From: Neopararhizobium haloflavum
GTDB taxonomy: Bacteria; Pseudomonadota; Alphaproteobacteria; Rhizobiales; Rhizobiaceae
Assembly: GCF_002750855.1 (NCBI RefSeq)
Contig: NZ_NWUC01000003.1
Location: forward strand, 124,001-188,000
Direction of reading: 5' to 3'
Length of the DNA: 64,000 bases
The notes below the pieces were generated by a model. The model was not told where the DNA came from. It saw nothing but the letters and a program-made list of their open reading frames with translations, and ran no database searches. Below, one piece after another: positions 55,047 through 63,628 of the stretch. How positions within the stretch are numbered: position 1 is the stretch's first letter; the number at the start of each line of letters is the position of its first letter. The position numbers and the translations under genes were made by a program.

Positions 55047-55162
55047 CAGGTCTCCGACGACTGTATGTCGCGGCGACGGGGTAAGGCCTCCTTCGGCCTC
55101 CTGCCCTTTTCGATGGGCGCCGCGTCGGCTATGCCTCTCTTCCGCGTGAAGGGACAGCCGAC

Positions 55163-56542
55163 ATGAACCCCATTCTCAACACAGACAGCTACAAGTACTC
55201 GCATTTCGCGCAGTATCCGCCGGACACCGCGGCCATATCCGCCTATATCGAATCGCGGCCGGGCGGGGTCTATGACCACGTGCTGTTCTTCGGCCTCCAG
55301 ATGTTTCTCAAGGCCTATCTGACACGGCTCGTCACGCTCGAAGACGTCGAAGAGGCAGCCGATCTCGTAACCGCGCACGGGTTGCCCTTTCACCGCGAGG
55401 GGTGGGAACTCCTCGTTGCGCGCCATGGCGGGGCGATGCCGATCGAGATCGAAGCGCTGCCTGAGGGCATGGTCGTGCCATCGGGAACGCCGCTCGTCCA
55501 GGTCAAGAATACCGATCCCGACTTCTTCTGGCTGCCGACGTTCATCGAGACCGCCCTGCTGCGTGCCGTATGGTATCCTTCAACCGTCGCTACCGTTTCG
55601 CACGCCGTACGCCAGATGATCGCAGCATCGCTGGAGCGGACCTGCGAGACGCCCGAGGAGGTCCTGCCGTTCCGGCTCCACGATTTCGGAGCTCGTGGCG
55701 CGACCTCGGCCGAGCAGGCCGGCATCGGCGGCGTTGCCCATCTCGTCAATTTCCTCGGAACCGACACGGTGGCCGGCGTCGTCTATGCACGGCGCTACTA
55801 CCACGAAGCGATGGCGGGATTTTCCATCCCGGCCGCCGAGCATTCGACGATGACGAGTTGGGGCGAGGACCGTGAAGCGGACGCCTATCGCAACATGCTT
55901 GTTCAGTTCGGCGGCAAGGACAAACTGGTCGCCGTCGTATCCGACAGCTACGATCTTTATCGCGCGGTGAAGAAGATCTGGGGCCAGGAATTGCGGGCCG
56001 AGGTCGAGGCGACCGGTGGAACGCTGGTGGTCCGGCCCGATTCCGGAGATGCCGCCCGCGTGCCCATCGACACCATCGAGATGCTGGGCGAAATCTTCGG
56101 CTTCACGGTGAACGGCAAGGGCTACAAAGTGCTGAATCCGGCGGTGCGCGTCATTCAGGGCGACGGCATATCACCGGCGATGATCAAGCGCCTTCTCACA
56201 GGCCTGGAGGATCGCGGTTGGTCGTCTGAGAACCTCGCCTTCGGCATGGGTGGCGGTCTGCTGCAAAAGGTCAATCGCGATACTCTGCGTTTCGCCATGA
56301 AGGCCAATGCCCGCCAGGATCGGGACGGTCAATGGACCGGGATTCACAAGGATCCGAAAACCGACCCCGGCAAGGCATCGAAGCGGTCACGGCAGGCGGT
56401 CGTCATGGAAAACGAGAGCCCCGTGGCGGTCCCGCTGCGTGACCTCGGCGAACGCCAGAACCTGCTGCAGCCGGTATGGCGCAACGGCGAATTGCTCAAG
56501 GACTGGACGCTCGAGACAATCCGCCGAAGGGCGGCTGGCTGA
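55163..56542 (+). CDS. nadV: Nicotinamide phosphoribosyltransferase-type enzyme (NAMPT/NadV)
   Basis: Protein of 459 residues closely following the NAMPT pattern, which makes NMN from nicotinamide and PRPP. Visible are LNTDSYKYSHFAQYPP, LPEGMVVPSGTPLVQVKNTDPDFFWL, LHDFGARGATSAEQAGIGGVAHLVNFLGTDTVAG (Asp174 at the nicotinamide site), the phospho-histidine H227 in PAAEHSTMTSWGEDRE, RPDSGDAARVP and GFGMGGGLLQKVNRDT-like FGMGGGLLQ. It is more like eukaryotic NAMPT than PncB. No other NAD genes are adjacent; the next gene downstream is a Gfo/Idh oxidoreductase. Confidence 0.92.
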   Translation: MNPILNTDSYKYSHFAQYPPDTAAISAYIESRPGGVYDHVLFFGLQMFLKAYLTRLVTLEDVEEAADLVTAHGLPFHREGWELLVARHGGAMPIEIEALPEGMVVPSGTPLVQVKNTDPDFFWLPTFIETALLRAVWYPSTVATVSHAVRQMIAASLERTCETPEEVLPFRLHDFGARGATSAEQAGIGGVAHLVNFLGTDTVAGVVYARRYYHEAMAGFSIPAAEHSTMTSWGEDREADAYRNMLVQFGGKDKLVAVVSDSYDLYRAVKKIWGQELRAEVEATGGTLVVRPDSGDAARVPIDTIEMLGEIFGFTVNGKGYKVLNPAVRVIQGDGISPAMIKRLLTGLEDRGWSSENLAFGMGGGLLQKVNRDTLRFAMKANARQDRDGQWTGIHKDPKTDPGKASKRSRQAVVMENESPVAVPLRDLGERQNLLQPVWRNGELLKDWTLETIRRRAAG

Positions 56543-56575
56543 GGCGCGTCGCCCAACATGAAGAGGACTTGCCAC

Positions 56576-57562
56576 ATGTTCCGATGGGGAATTTTGTCGA
56601 CCGCCAAGATCGGCCGCGATCAGGTGATCCCGCAATTGCTGGATGCGCAGAATTGCGTGGTCACGGCGATCGCCAGCCGCAGTGCCGACAGCGGCGCCAG
56701 CGTCGCGGAGCGCTTCTCCATCGCGCATGTCTTCGATTCCTACGATGCACTCCTCGCCTCGGACACCGTTGACGGTGTGTATATTCCGCTGCCGACCAGC
56801 CAGCATGTGGAATGGGCGATCCGGGCTGCCGACGCAGGCAAGCACGTGCTTGTCGAGAAGCCTCTGGCCCTCGATGCGGCATCGATCGACGAGGTCATCG
56901 CGGCGCGCGAGCGCAACGGTGTCCTGATCTGCGAGGCCTTCATGGTCTTCTACCATCCGCAATGGCAGAAGGTGCGGTCGCTGATTGCCGAAGGCGCGAT
57001 CGGAACGCTCAGGCATGTTCAAGGCGCGTTCACCTATTTCAACACGGATGCGGCCAATATGCGAAACAAGGTCGAGCTCGGCGGCGGGGGCCTGCTCGAC
57101 ATCGGCGTTTACCCGACTGTCACCACGCGCATCGCCACCGGCGCGGAGCCGAAGCGCATCCAGGCAACGATCGATCGCGATCCGACCTTCGGCACGGACC
57201 GCTATGCCAGCGTGAAAGCCGATTTCGGCGCTTTCGATCTACAGTTCTATTGTTCGACGCAGATGTCGCTCCGCCAGTCGATGGTCTTCCATGGCGATGC
57301 CGGCCTGATCGAGGTCGACGCACCGTTCAATGCCGGAGACTACGGCCATGCCGCCATTACCCTGCATGGGCGCAGGCACGATCATGCCGAAACGTTCCGT
57401 TTTCCCGGCGTGCGGCAATACCGGTTGCAGGCAGAGGCCTTCGTCAAGAAATTGTCGGGCGAGGATGTCGATGTTTTCACGCTGGAAAGTTCACGGTCCA
57501 ACCAGGCAACGATCGACGCAATCTTCCGCGCCGGAAAGCATGACGGCTGGGAGACGGTCTGA
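56576..57562 (+). CDS. Gfo/Idh/MocA family oxidoreductase
   Basis: NAD(P)-dependent dehydrogenase of 328 residues. The Rossmann fingerprint is degenerate at the start ([20 protein letters not shown]), then [35 protein letters not shown] (EKPLA) and [21 protein letters not shown]. Members oxidise sugars, inositols or trans-dihydrodiols; this one is near the xylose/glucose-fructose oxidoreductase type. ATG 56576 has GAGGA ten bases upstream. It follows the NAMPT gene by 33 bases; a shared transcript is possible but the functional tie is unclear. Confidence 0.9.
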   Translation: MFRWGILSTAKIGRDQVIPQLLDAQNCVVTAIASRSADSGASVAERFSIAHVFDSYDALLASDTVDGVYIPLPTSQHVEWAIRAADAGKHVLVEKPLALDAASIDEVIAARERNGVLICEAFMVFYHPQWQKVRSLIAEGAIGTLRHVQGAFTYFNTDAANMRNKVELGGGGLLDIGVYPTVTTRIATGAEPKRIQATIDRDPTFGTDRYASVKADFGAFDLQFYCSTQMSLRQSMVFHGDAGLIEVDAPFNAGDYGHAAITLHGRRHDHAETFRFPGVRQYRLQAEAFVKKLSGEDVDVFTLESSRSNQATIDAIFRAGKHDGWETV

Positions 57563-57593
57563 CACGCCTCAGGTTCCGGCCCCTTTGCGGTCT

Positions 57594-57968
57594 TCAGCGC
57601 TTGAAGACCAGCTTGGAATAGCCGGTATAGGCGAAGATCGTCGCAGAGGCGGAGCCGAGCGTTAGCGCAATCAGCGGCTCGATCCGCGGAAATGCGATCA
57701 GCAGTCCGGAATAAACGCCATAGTTGATCAGGCTGCCCAGCATCCCGACGGAGCCGTAGCGCATACCCTCGATCGCGACGTGATGACGGCTCGCGCCGAA
57801 GGTGAACCGCCGGTTCAGCGTCCACGTCACGCAAAGGGCAAGCGCGATTGCGACCACGCGGGCGCTGAATTTGTCCGCGAGCCTGTATTCCAGGAGTGCT
57901 GTGAGAACCCCGGCATCAACGATGAAGCCTGTGCCGCCAACGACGGCAAAGGCAAAAAGCTTTCTCAT
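57594..57968 (-). CDS. GtrA-family membrane protein
   Basis: Small 124-residue protein with four transmembrane helices. The GtrA signature is present: LFAFAVVGGTGFIVDAGVLTALLE, then VVAIALALCVTWTLNRRFTFG and LINYGVYSGLL. GtrA proteins act with polyprenyl-phosphate glycosyltransferases, possibly flipping the lipid-linked sugar. It overlaps the GT2 gene by four bases, so the two form a translationally coupled pair. The pairing with a GT-C-like gene just upstream on the other strand suggests a three-part glycosylation system. Confidence 0.92.
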   Translation of the reverse strand: MRKLFAFAVVGGTGFIVDAGVLTALLEYRLADKFSARVVAIALALCVTWTLNRRFTFGASRHHVAIEGMRYGSVGMLGSLINYGVYSGLLIAFPRIEPLIALTLGSASATIFAYTGYSKLVFKR

Positions 57969-58978
57969 GCGTGGACTGCTTTGTCCTGCTTGTCTCTTCT
58001 GACACGCTTGCCGGGCACGATCGGATCACCGGGATCGGAGCGGCGGAGCGCCGGGATGGTCATATACTGCACACGCTTGTGTTCTGCACGTCCCCTGGCG
58101 ACCGAATCGAGAATAATTCCGGCGACCAGGATCATGAGCGATATCATCAAGAGCGCCATCGACAGCACCCAGGTCGGCATGCGGTCAACGAGTCCGGTGC
58201 GGAAATAGTCGACCAATACGGGCAACATGAAGGCAAGCGACAATCCGAGGAACGTCAGGCTGACATGGGAGAAGAAATAGAAGGGCCGCGTTTCCTTCAT
58301 CAGGAGCACGAACGTCCACAGAATGCGCGCCCCGTCGCGAAAGGTCGAAAGCTTGCTCATGGAGCCAAGCGGCCGGCGGCCGTAATCGACGCCGATCTCG
58401 CAGACTGGCATCTTGAGCTGGCCGGCATGGACGGACATCTCCGTTTCGATCTCGAAACCGCCGGACAAGGCCGGGAAGCTTTTGGCAAAGCGGCGTGAGA
58501 AAGCACGATAGCCGGAGAAGATGTCGGTGAAATCGCGGCCGAACAGGCGCTGGTAGAGTGTATTGAATATCCGATTGCCGAAGGCATGGCCGGCACGACC
58601 GGCGTCGACCGTCACCTTGCGGCGTGTGGCCACCACCATGTCAGCGCGTTCGCTGAGCAGGGTCAGAACAAGTTCGGGCGCGTCTTCGGCCGCGTAGGTG
58701 CCGTCGCCGTCGGCCATGATGTAGATGTCGGCTTCGATGTCGGAAAACATGCGCCGCACGACGTGGCCCTTGCCCTGCCGACTCTCGCGCACGACCGTTG
58801 CGCCCGCAAGAGCGGCCCGCAACGCCGTTCGGTCCGTGGAGTTGTTGTCGCACACATAGATTCTCGCGCCCGGCAAAGCCGCGATGAATCCTGCGACCAC
58901 CTCCATGATGGTGGATTCCTCGTTGTAGCAGGGGATCAGCACCGCGATATCGAGGTCGGCTGGAAAGCGTTCTGGCAT
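57965..58978 (-). CDS. Family-2 glycosyltransferase (polyprenyl-phosphate sugar synthase-like)
   Basis: Membrane-anchored GT2 of 337 residues. The nucleotide-sugar site is VLIPCYNEESTIMEVV with DNNSTD, the DxD motif is MADGDGTY, and IFSGYRAFSRRF and GFEIETEMSVHA follow as in DPM1/GtrB-like enzymes. Two C-terminal transmembrane helices are visible (about 240-262 and 272-297), then a basic tail. It probably loads a sugar on a polyprenyl phosphate for later transfer. It overlaps gtrA by four bases and is divergent from the GT-C-like gene. Confidence 0.92.
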   Translation of the reverse strand: MPERFPADLDIAVLIPCYNEESTIMEVVAGFIAALPGARIYVCDNNSTDRTALRAALAGATVVRESRQGKGHVVRRMFSDIEADIYIMADGDGTYAAEDAPELVLTLLSERADMVVATRRKVTVDAGRAGHAFGNRIFNTLYQRLFGRDFTDIFSGYRAFSRRFAKSFPALSGGFEIETEMSVHAGQLKMPVCEIGVDYGRRPLGSMSKLSTFRDGARILWTFVLLMKETRPFYFFSHVSLTFLGLSLAFMLPVLVDYFRTGLVDRMPTWVLSMALLMISLMILVAGIILDSVARGRAEHKRVQYMTIPALRRSDPGDPIVPGKRVRRDKQDKAVHA

Positions 58979-59102
58979 CGTCTTCGTTCCGGGGTCGGAT
59001 CGCCACGGCGCCCGTGGCCGGTCTCCGCAAGGAGCCTGCTTTACTATTTCTTCGGAAGGTTAAGGCTAGGTTGCGCGCCACGAAGAAAGGCAGGGGCGCG
59101 CG

Positions 59103-60923
59103 ATGACACCGATCGCAACGACAAGCGGCGCGGCGACCGATACGGTCCGCCCCTCTGGGCAACAAGCGGCCCGCTGCAAGACGGTGGTCCTGCTGACGTT
59201 CCTGGCCGTAGCGGGTGTCATTCTCCTGCGCCATTTCATGTTCGGGGCGGATTACGTCGGCCTCGACAACGATGACACGATGCGCCTCGTTCAGGTTCGC
59301 GATCTGCTCGCAGGACAAGCCTGGTTCGACACCACCCAGCTGCGTCTCGGCCTGGAAGGCGGCACGGTGATGCACTGGTCCCGGCTCGTCGATCTGCCCA
59401 TCGCCAACCTCGTTGCATTCTTTTCCGCGTTCGCCGACCGGGAAACGGCCGAAGCGATCGCTTTGACGGTTTGGCCGCTGGTCACGATGCTGGTGCTTCT
59501 GGCAGCCATCGCCCGTGTCGCAGCCATCCTCGGCGATGAACATTGCGTCTTTGCCGCCATGCTGCTGACCGGGATCTTCGCGGCGACATCGCACCGCTTC
59601 GCACCCGGCGCCATCGATCATCACAACGTGCAACTGGCCCTTCTCGCCGTCGGGCTGATCGGGTTGGCCCGCCCCGCATGTCCCCGATCGGCGGGGTTGT
59701 CGGGCGCCGGGCTTGCTCTGGCGATAGCCATCGGCGCAGAGACGGTGCCGATCGTTGCCGCCATGTGCGGCGCCTATGCCTTGATCTGGCTTCGTCACGG
59801 GTCCGAGATGCGCCAAGGCGCGGTCACCTTCGCGCTTTCGCTCTCTCTGACGCTGACAGCGGCGTTCTATGCGACCGTTGCGCCAGCTGACTACGGCCGC
59901 GTCGTGTGCGACGGCTTCTCGACCGGTTTTTATGCCATCGGCGTGTTCGGCGGCGGAACGCTGTTTGCCCTCGCGGTCACATTGAGCGGACGATCCTTCA
60001 CCGCGCGCCTCGTCGGCTGCGGATGCGCGGCATTGGCGATCGCGGCTGCGATCCTCCTGGTCGCGCCGCAGTGCGTCGCAGACCCGCTCGCCGGCCTCGA
60101 TCCGATGTTGAGGACCATGTGGCTGGATCATGTCGGCGAGGCGCAGTCGATCGCTGCGATGTGGTCCACTAGCCCCGCCATGATCGCAGGGCACTATCTG
60201 GTCCCGATCATTGCCCTTGCGATCGCGCTCCGTGCGGCTTGGAGGGATGACGCGCGGCAGTTTCATCTCGTTTCGGCGCTCCTCGTTGCGGCGGCTCTTG
60301 CCATTGCTCTCGTCCAGGTCCGAGGTGCCGTCTTTGCCGCCTTGTTCGCCATACCTGTGCTCGCTCTGGTGGCAGGGCGCGCCAGGGCCAGGCTCAGAGC
60401 CAGTCCGCGCAGTCTTCGGGCAGCGGCAGCCTTCTGTCTGTCGATCGTGCTGGCAGCGCCGGCGAGTTGGGCGCTCGCTGGCAACCTCATCGGCTCCAGC
60501 TTGAGAGGGAAAAGCATCAGCGGCCCCGCGACCGCCGACAGTGCAAAGGGCTGCCGGTCCCAAGCCCAGATGGCGGCCCTCGCCGATGCCCCCACCGGCG
60601 TCGTTTCCGCCGTCTCCAATATCGGCGACGACATCCTGCGCCACACCGAACATCGGGTTCTGTCCGCCCCCTATCATCGCAATCAGGCGGGAATGCTGAC
60701 GCAGTTGCATATCGCCACCGAAGGGCCGCAGACGGCGCAAGCTTTCCTGAATGGTGCCGGGGTCACGCTCGTCGTCTTTTGCCCCGGCGATCCGGAAACA
60801 CGTCAGATCATCCGCGCGGCACCGGACGGGCTTTATGCAAGTCTCGCTCGGGGCGATGTGCCCGACTACCTGGCGCCCGTTCCAGGCGGCAATGGTGCCA
60901 TGACGATTTATCGCGTGCGCTGA
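59103..60923 (+). CDS. GT-C-like (STT3/PMT-type) polytopic membrane protein
   Basis: Large membrane protein of 606 residues with about 11-13 helices and a C-terminal soluble domain from about residue 490. The first extracytoplasmic loop has YVGLDNDDTMRLVQVRDLL (D55, D57, D58) and VMHWSRLVDLPIANL, resembling the acidic and HWSR motifs of GT-C oligosaccharyl- or mannosyltransferases. No characterised family name can be assigned from reading. It is divergent from the GT2/GtrA pair (124-base gap), which would supply a lipid-linked donor. The protein or lipid receiving the sugar is unknown. Confidence 0.75.
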   Translation: MTPIATTSGAATDTVRPSGQQAARCKTVVLLTFLAVAGVILLRHFMFGADYVGLDNDDTMRLVQVRDLLAGQAWFDTTQLRLGLEGGTVMHWSRLVDLPIANLVAFFSAFADRETAEAIALTVWPLVTMLVLLAAIARVAAILGDEHCVFAAMLLTGIFAATSHRFAPGAIDHHNVQLALLAVGLIGLARPACPRSAGLSGAGLALAIAIGAETVPIVAAMCGAYALIWLRHGSEMRQGAVTFALSLSLTLTAAFYATVAPADYGRVVCDGFSTGFYAIGVFGGGTLFALAVTLSGRSFTARLVGCGCAALAIAAAILLVAPQCVADPLAGLDPMLRTMWLDHVGEAQSIAAMWSTSPAMIAGHYLVPIIALAIALRAAWRDDARQFHLVSALLVAAALAIALVQVRGAVFAALFAIPVLALVAGRARARLRASPRSLRAAAAFCLSIVLAAPASWALAGNLIGSSLRGKSISGPATADSAKGCRSQAQMAALADAPTGVVSAVSNIGDDILRHTEHRVLSAPYHRNQAGMLTQLHIATEGPQTAQAFLNGAGVTLVVFCPGDPETRQIIRAAPDGLYASLARGDVPDYLAPVPGGNGAMTIYRVR

Positions 60924-60990
60924 GCGTTTCCCTCATTATCGATTTGGCGATAGCCTTCGCAAGGAAGAGGCCGATTCGGAGCGCACGCGT

Positions 60991-61974
60991 ATGGGAAAAG
61001 CCAAGACCATGACGGCCTGGACCAATGCGTTGAGCGCGTTGCTCATCATCGCGTTTGCCGGAGATGCACTGGCGCAGGGGCCGGCCGCGCGCGATCTTTT
61101 CGGGTCGAAGTCCCTGCCTTCGCAGGCTGCGCCCGCCGCCTTCGGCTTTTACAACAAGGGGTGCCTGGCCGGTGGCGTAGCGATTCCGACCGACGGTCCG
61201 ACCTGGCAGGCCATGCGCCTTTCGCGGAACCGGCGCTGGGGTCACCCGGACATGATCGCGTTGCTCGACCGGCTGTCCAGGGAGGCCGCGGCGCAGGACG
61301 GTTGGCCGGGACTTCTCATCGGCGACATATCGCAGCCGCGCGGCGGACCAATGCTGTCGGGCCACGCCTCCCATCAGATCGGGCTCGATGCAGACATCTG
61401 GCTCACGCCGATGCCGGACCGCCGGCTCAGCTATCGCGAGCGCGAGGACATCAGCGCTCGAACCGTCCTGCGGGAAGGAACGCTCCAGGTCGATCCATCC
61501 GTCTGGACGCCGGCCCATGCACGCGTCATCATGCGGGCCGCGAGCTATCGCGAGGTGCAACGCATCTTCGTCCATCCCGGAATCAAGCAGAAGCTGTGCG
61601 ACAGCTGGCAGGGTGATCGCAGCCACCTCGGCAAGGTCCGGCCCTATTGGGGGCACCACTACCATTTCCACATTCGCATGCGTTGCCCGGATGGCTCGCC
61701 GGGCTGCACGCCGCAAGCCCCGATCGGTCGCGGAACCGGCTGCGACGAGTCGCTTGCCTGGTGGTTCACCGACGAGCCGTGGGCGCAACCCGACGACCCG
61801 CCTCCCGCACCGACGAAACCTCGCCTCACGCAGCTGAGCGAGCTCCCCAACGCCTGCGCCATCGTGCTCGACAGCGACGCGGTATCGGAAGAGGCCGCGA
61901 CCTATCCGGCATCCTCCGCGGCCAATGCCTATCAGGCCGTCGATGTGCCCGTTCCCACGCCCCGGCCGCGCTGA
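60991..61974 (+). CDS. mepA: Penicillin-insensitive murein endopeptidase MepA
   Basis: Periplasmic LAS-family zinc peptidase of 327 residues that cleaves DD and LD cross-bridges. The signal peptide ends near AFAGDALAQG (residue 29). Zinc-ligand and family motifs are SGHASHQIGLDADIWL, RIFVHPGIKQKLC, and GHHYHFHIRMRCP. Six cysteines, including the GCTPQ and GTGCDES pairs, could form disulfides. The Pro-rich C-tail ends VPVPTPRPR. GGAG lies nine bases before ATG 60991. It sits upstream of mgsA with a 97-base gap. Confidence 0.94.
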   Translation: MGKAKTMTAWTNALSALLIIAFAGDALAQGPAARDLFGSKSLPSQAAPAAFGFYNKGCLAGGVAIPTDGPTWQAMRLSRNRRWGHPDMIALLDRLSREAAAQDGWPGLLIGDISQPRGGPMLSGHASHQIGLDADIWLTPMPDRRLSYREREDISARTVLREGTLQVDPSVWTPAHARVIMRAASYREVQRIFVHPGIKQKLCDSWQGDRSHLGKVRPYWGHHYHFHIRMRCPDGSPGCTPQAPIGRGTGCDESLAWWFTDEPWAQPDDPPPAPTKPRLTQLSELPNACAIVLDSDAVSEEAATYPASSAANAYQAVDVPVPTPRPR

Positions 61975-62001
61975 GACGACCTCTGTCCACGCTCCTGCAT
62001 C

Positions 62002-62030
62002 TTTTCATCGCGCGCGGCATTGGCTATAGA
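62002..62030 (+). promoter_or_regulatory. Candidate promoter for mgsA
   Basis: TTTTCA (62002-62007), 17-base spacer, TATAGA (62025-62030). The implied start near 62037 places the palindrome at 62041 just inside the transcript, a typical position for a repressor. Confidence 0.35.
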
Positions 62031-62040
62031 GCTATTCAAA

Positions 62041-62054
62041 TCGATTTAAATCGA
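62041..62054. promoter_or_regulatory. Perfect 14-bp palindrome upstream of mgsA
   Basis: TCGATTTAAATCGA, with an AAATCGA direct repeat overlapping it, 18 bases before the mgsA start. It is a candidate operator for an unidentified dimeric repressor of the mgsA-glk region. Confidence 0.45.
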
Positions 62055-62071
62055 AGCTGGAGCCATACGCC

Positions 62072-62443
62072 TTGGAGCGTCGAAGGACCATCGCGCTCAT
62101 CGCGCATGACAGCAAGAAGGACGACATGGTGGCATTCGCAGCCGCGCATGCTGGCGTCCTTGCCGACCATCGGATCGTCTCCACCGGTACGACTGGCGGC
62201 TTGGTTCTTGCCGCCTGCCCGAAACTCGACGTCATGCGCGTCAAGAGCGGCCCACTTGGCGGCGACCAGCAGATCGGTGCCCTGATCGCTACCGGGGACG
62301 TCGACATGGTGATCTTCTTTGTCGATCCGTTGACGCCTCTGCCGCATGACGTCGACGTCAAGGCGCTGATGCGGCTGGCGATCGTCTACGACATTCCGAT
62401 GGCGCTCAACCAGGCGACCGCCGAAGTGCTGTTGCGCCGCTGA
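62072..62443 (+). CDS. mgsA: Methylglyoxal synthase
   Basis: Converts dihydroxyacetone phosphate to methylglyoxal and phosphate, a bypass under phosphate limitation. The 123 residues contain the N-terminal histidine/aspartate site [13 protein letters not shown], the phosphate loop STGTTGGL, catalytic D65 in [13 protein letters not shown], and [22 protein letters not shown]. The start is TTG at 62072, nine bases after GGAG; there is no in-frame ATG upstream. glk starts 50 bases downstream. Confidence 0.95.
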   Translation: MERRRTIALIAHDSKKDDMVAFAAAHAGVLADHRIVSTGTTGGLVLAACPKLDVMRVKSGPLGGDQQIGALIATGDVDMVIFFVDPLTPLPHDVDVKALMRLAIVYDIPMALNQATAEVLLRR

Positions 62444-62493
62444 GACGCGGCACCCATACTCGACCCGAACAGGGAGTTTGAACGGATAACCTC

Positions 62494-63519
62494 ATGGCTC
62501 AATCGACCGAACAGGACCAAACCTATCCATTTCCGATCCTGATCGGCGACATCGGCGGCACCAATGCCCGCTTTGCAATTCTCGTCGATGCCCTGGCCGA
62601 GCCGAAGGAATTCCCGATCGTCGCAACGGCCGATTTCCCGGCGATCGACGAGGCCATTCAGGCCAGCGTGCTGGACAAGACCTCCCTGCAGCCCAAAACC
62701 GCCATTCTCGCAGTCGCCGGGCCGGTCGATGGCGACGAGATCGACCTGACCAATTGTCCCTGGATCGTCAAGCCTCGTCAGATGATCGCCGAACTGGGTT
62801 TCGACGAGGTGATGGTCGTCAACGATTTCGCGGCCCAGGCGCTCGCCGTCGCCTCGCTCGACGAGGCAAATCGCCACCAGATCGGCGAGGGCAGGATCGC
62901 GTTGCACGCCTCGCGCGTCGTCGTGGGGCCCGGGACCGGGCTCGGCGTCGCGGGCCTGGTCTATGCGCAGCGCAAATGGATCCCGGTCCCCGGTGAAGGC
63001 GGCCATATCGACATGGGACCACGTACCAAGCGCGATTTCGAGATATTCCCCCACCTCGAAGCGATCGAGGGGCGCATTTCCGCCGAGCAGCTTTTGTGCG
63101 GCCGCGGCATCGTCAACATCTACCGGGCCGTCTGCAAGGCGGATGGCCGCGATGCCTCGCTCGGCACGCCGGCGGAGATCACGACGGCCGGTCTCAAGGC
63201 GGCCGACCCGCAAAGCGAGGAAACGCTTTCTCTGTTCTCGACCTATCTCGGCCGTTGCGCGGGCGATCTGGCGTTGATCTTCATGGCGCAGGGCGGTGTC
63301 TATCTTGCCGGCGGTATCTCGCAGAAGGTCATCCCGGCCCTCGAGCGCCCGGATTTTCGCGCTGCCTTTGAGGACAAGGCGCCGCATTCGGCTCTGCTGC
63401 GCGCCATGCCGACCTTCGTCATGACGCACCCTCTGGCAGCGCTTTCCGGGCTCGCCGCATATGCGCGCACCCCGGCACTGTTCGGCGTCGCCACCGAGGG
63501 ACGGCATTGGAAGCGGTAG
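62494..63519 (+). CDS. glk: Glucokinase
   Basis: ATP-dependent glucokinase of 341 residues, Glk family. The N-terminal phosphate loop is [33 protein letters not shown] and [14 protein letters not shown] carry the sugar site, [14 protein letters not shown] is the second phosphate loop, [12 protein letters not shown] binds glucose, and [11 protein letters not shown] ends the ATP site. Phosphorylates free glucose for entry into Entner-Doudoroff or pentose phosphate metabolism. It follows mgsA by 50 bases and precedes the ABC exporter gene by 109 bases. Confidence 0.97.
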   Translation: MAQSTEQDQTYPFPILIGDIGGTNARFAILVDALAEPKEFPIVATADFPAIDEAIQASVLDKTSLQPKTAILAVAGPVDGDEIDLTNCPWIVKPRQMIAELGFDEVMVVNDFAAQALAVASLDEANRHQIGEGRIALHASRVVVGPGTGLGVAGLVYAQRKWIPVPGEGGHIDMGPRTKRDFEIFPHLEAIEGRISAEQLLCGRGIVNIYRAVCKADGRDASLGTPAEITTAGLKAADPQSEETLSLFSTYLGRCAGDLALIFMAQGGVYLAGGISQKVIPALERPDFRAAFEDKAPHSALLRAMPTFVMTHPLAALSGLAAYARTPALFGVATEGRHWKR

Positions 63520-63628
63520 ACCCTTTGCCGGCGTGGCGCTCTTGCCATAGGCAAAGCTTCGCCGAGAGGCTATAGACCCGTCTGCACCCGGCTGCCTTGC
63601 AGCCACCAACGCGCGGACTGGACGCTTT

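Noticed and set aside
58641-60740. 699-codon open frame on the minus strand
   Set aside because: It lies opposite the GT-C-like gene and part of the GT2 gene. The translation is Arg/Gly/Asp-rich without hydrophobic or domain patterns, typical of antisense frames in GC-rich coding DNA.
63523-63556. CTTTGCC...GGCAAAG inverted repeat after glk as a terminator
   Set aside because: Seven-bp stem with a 20-base loop and no T-run; too weak to call.
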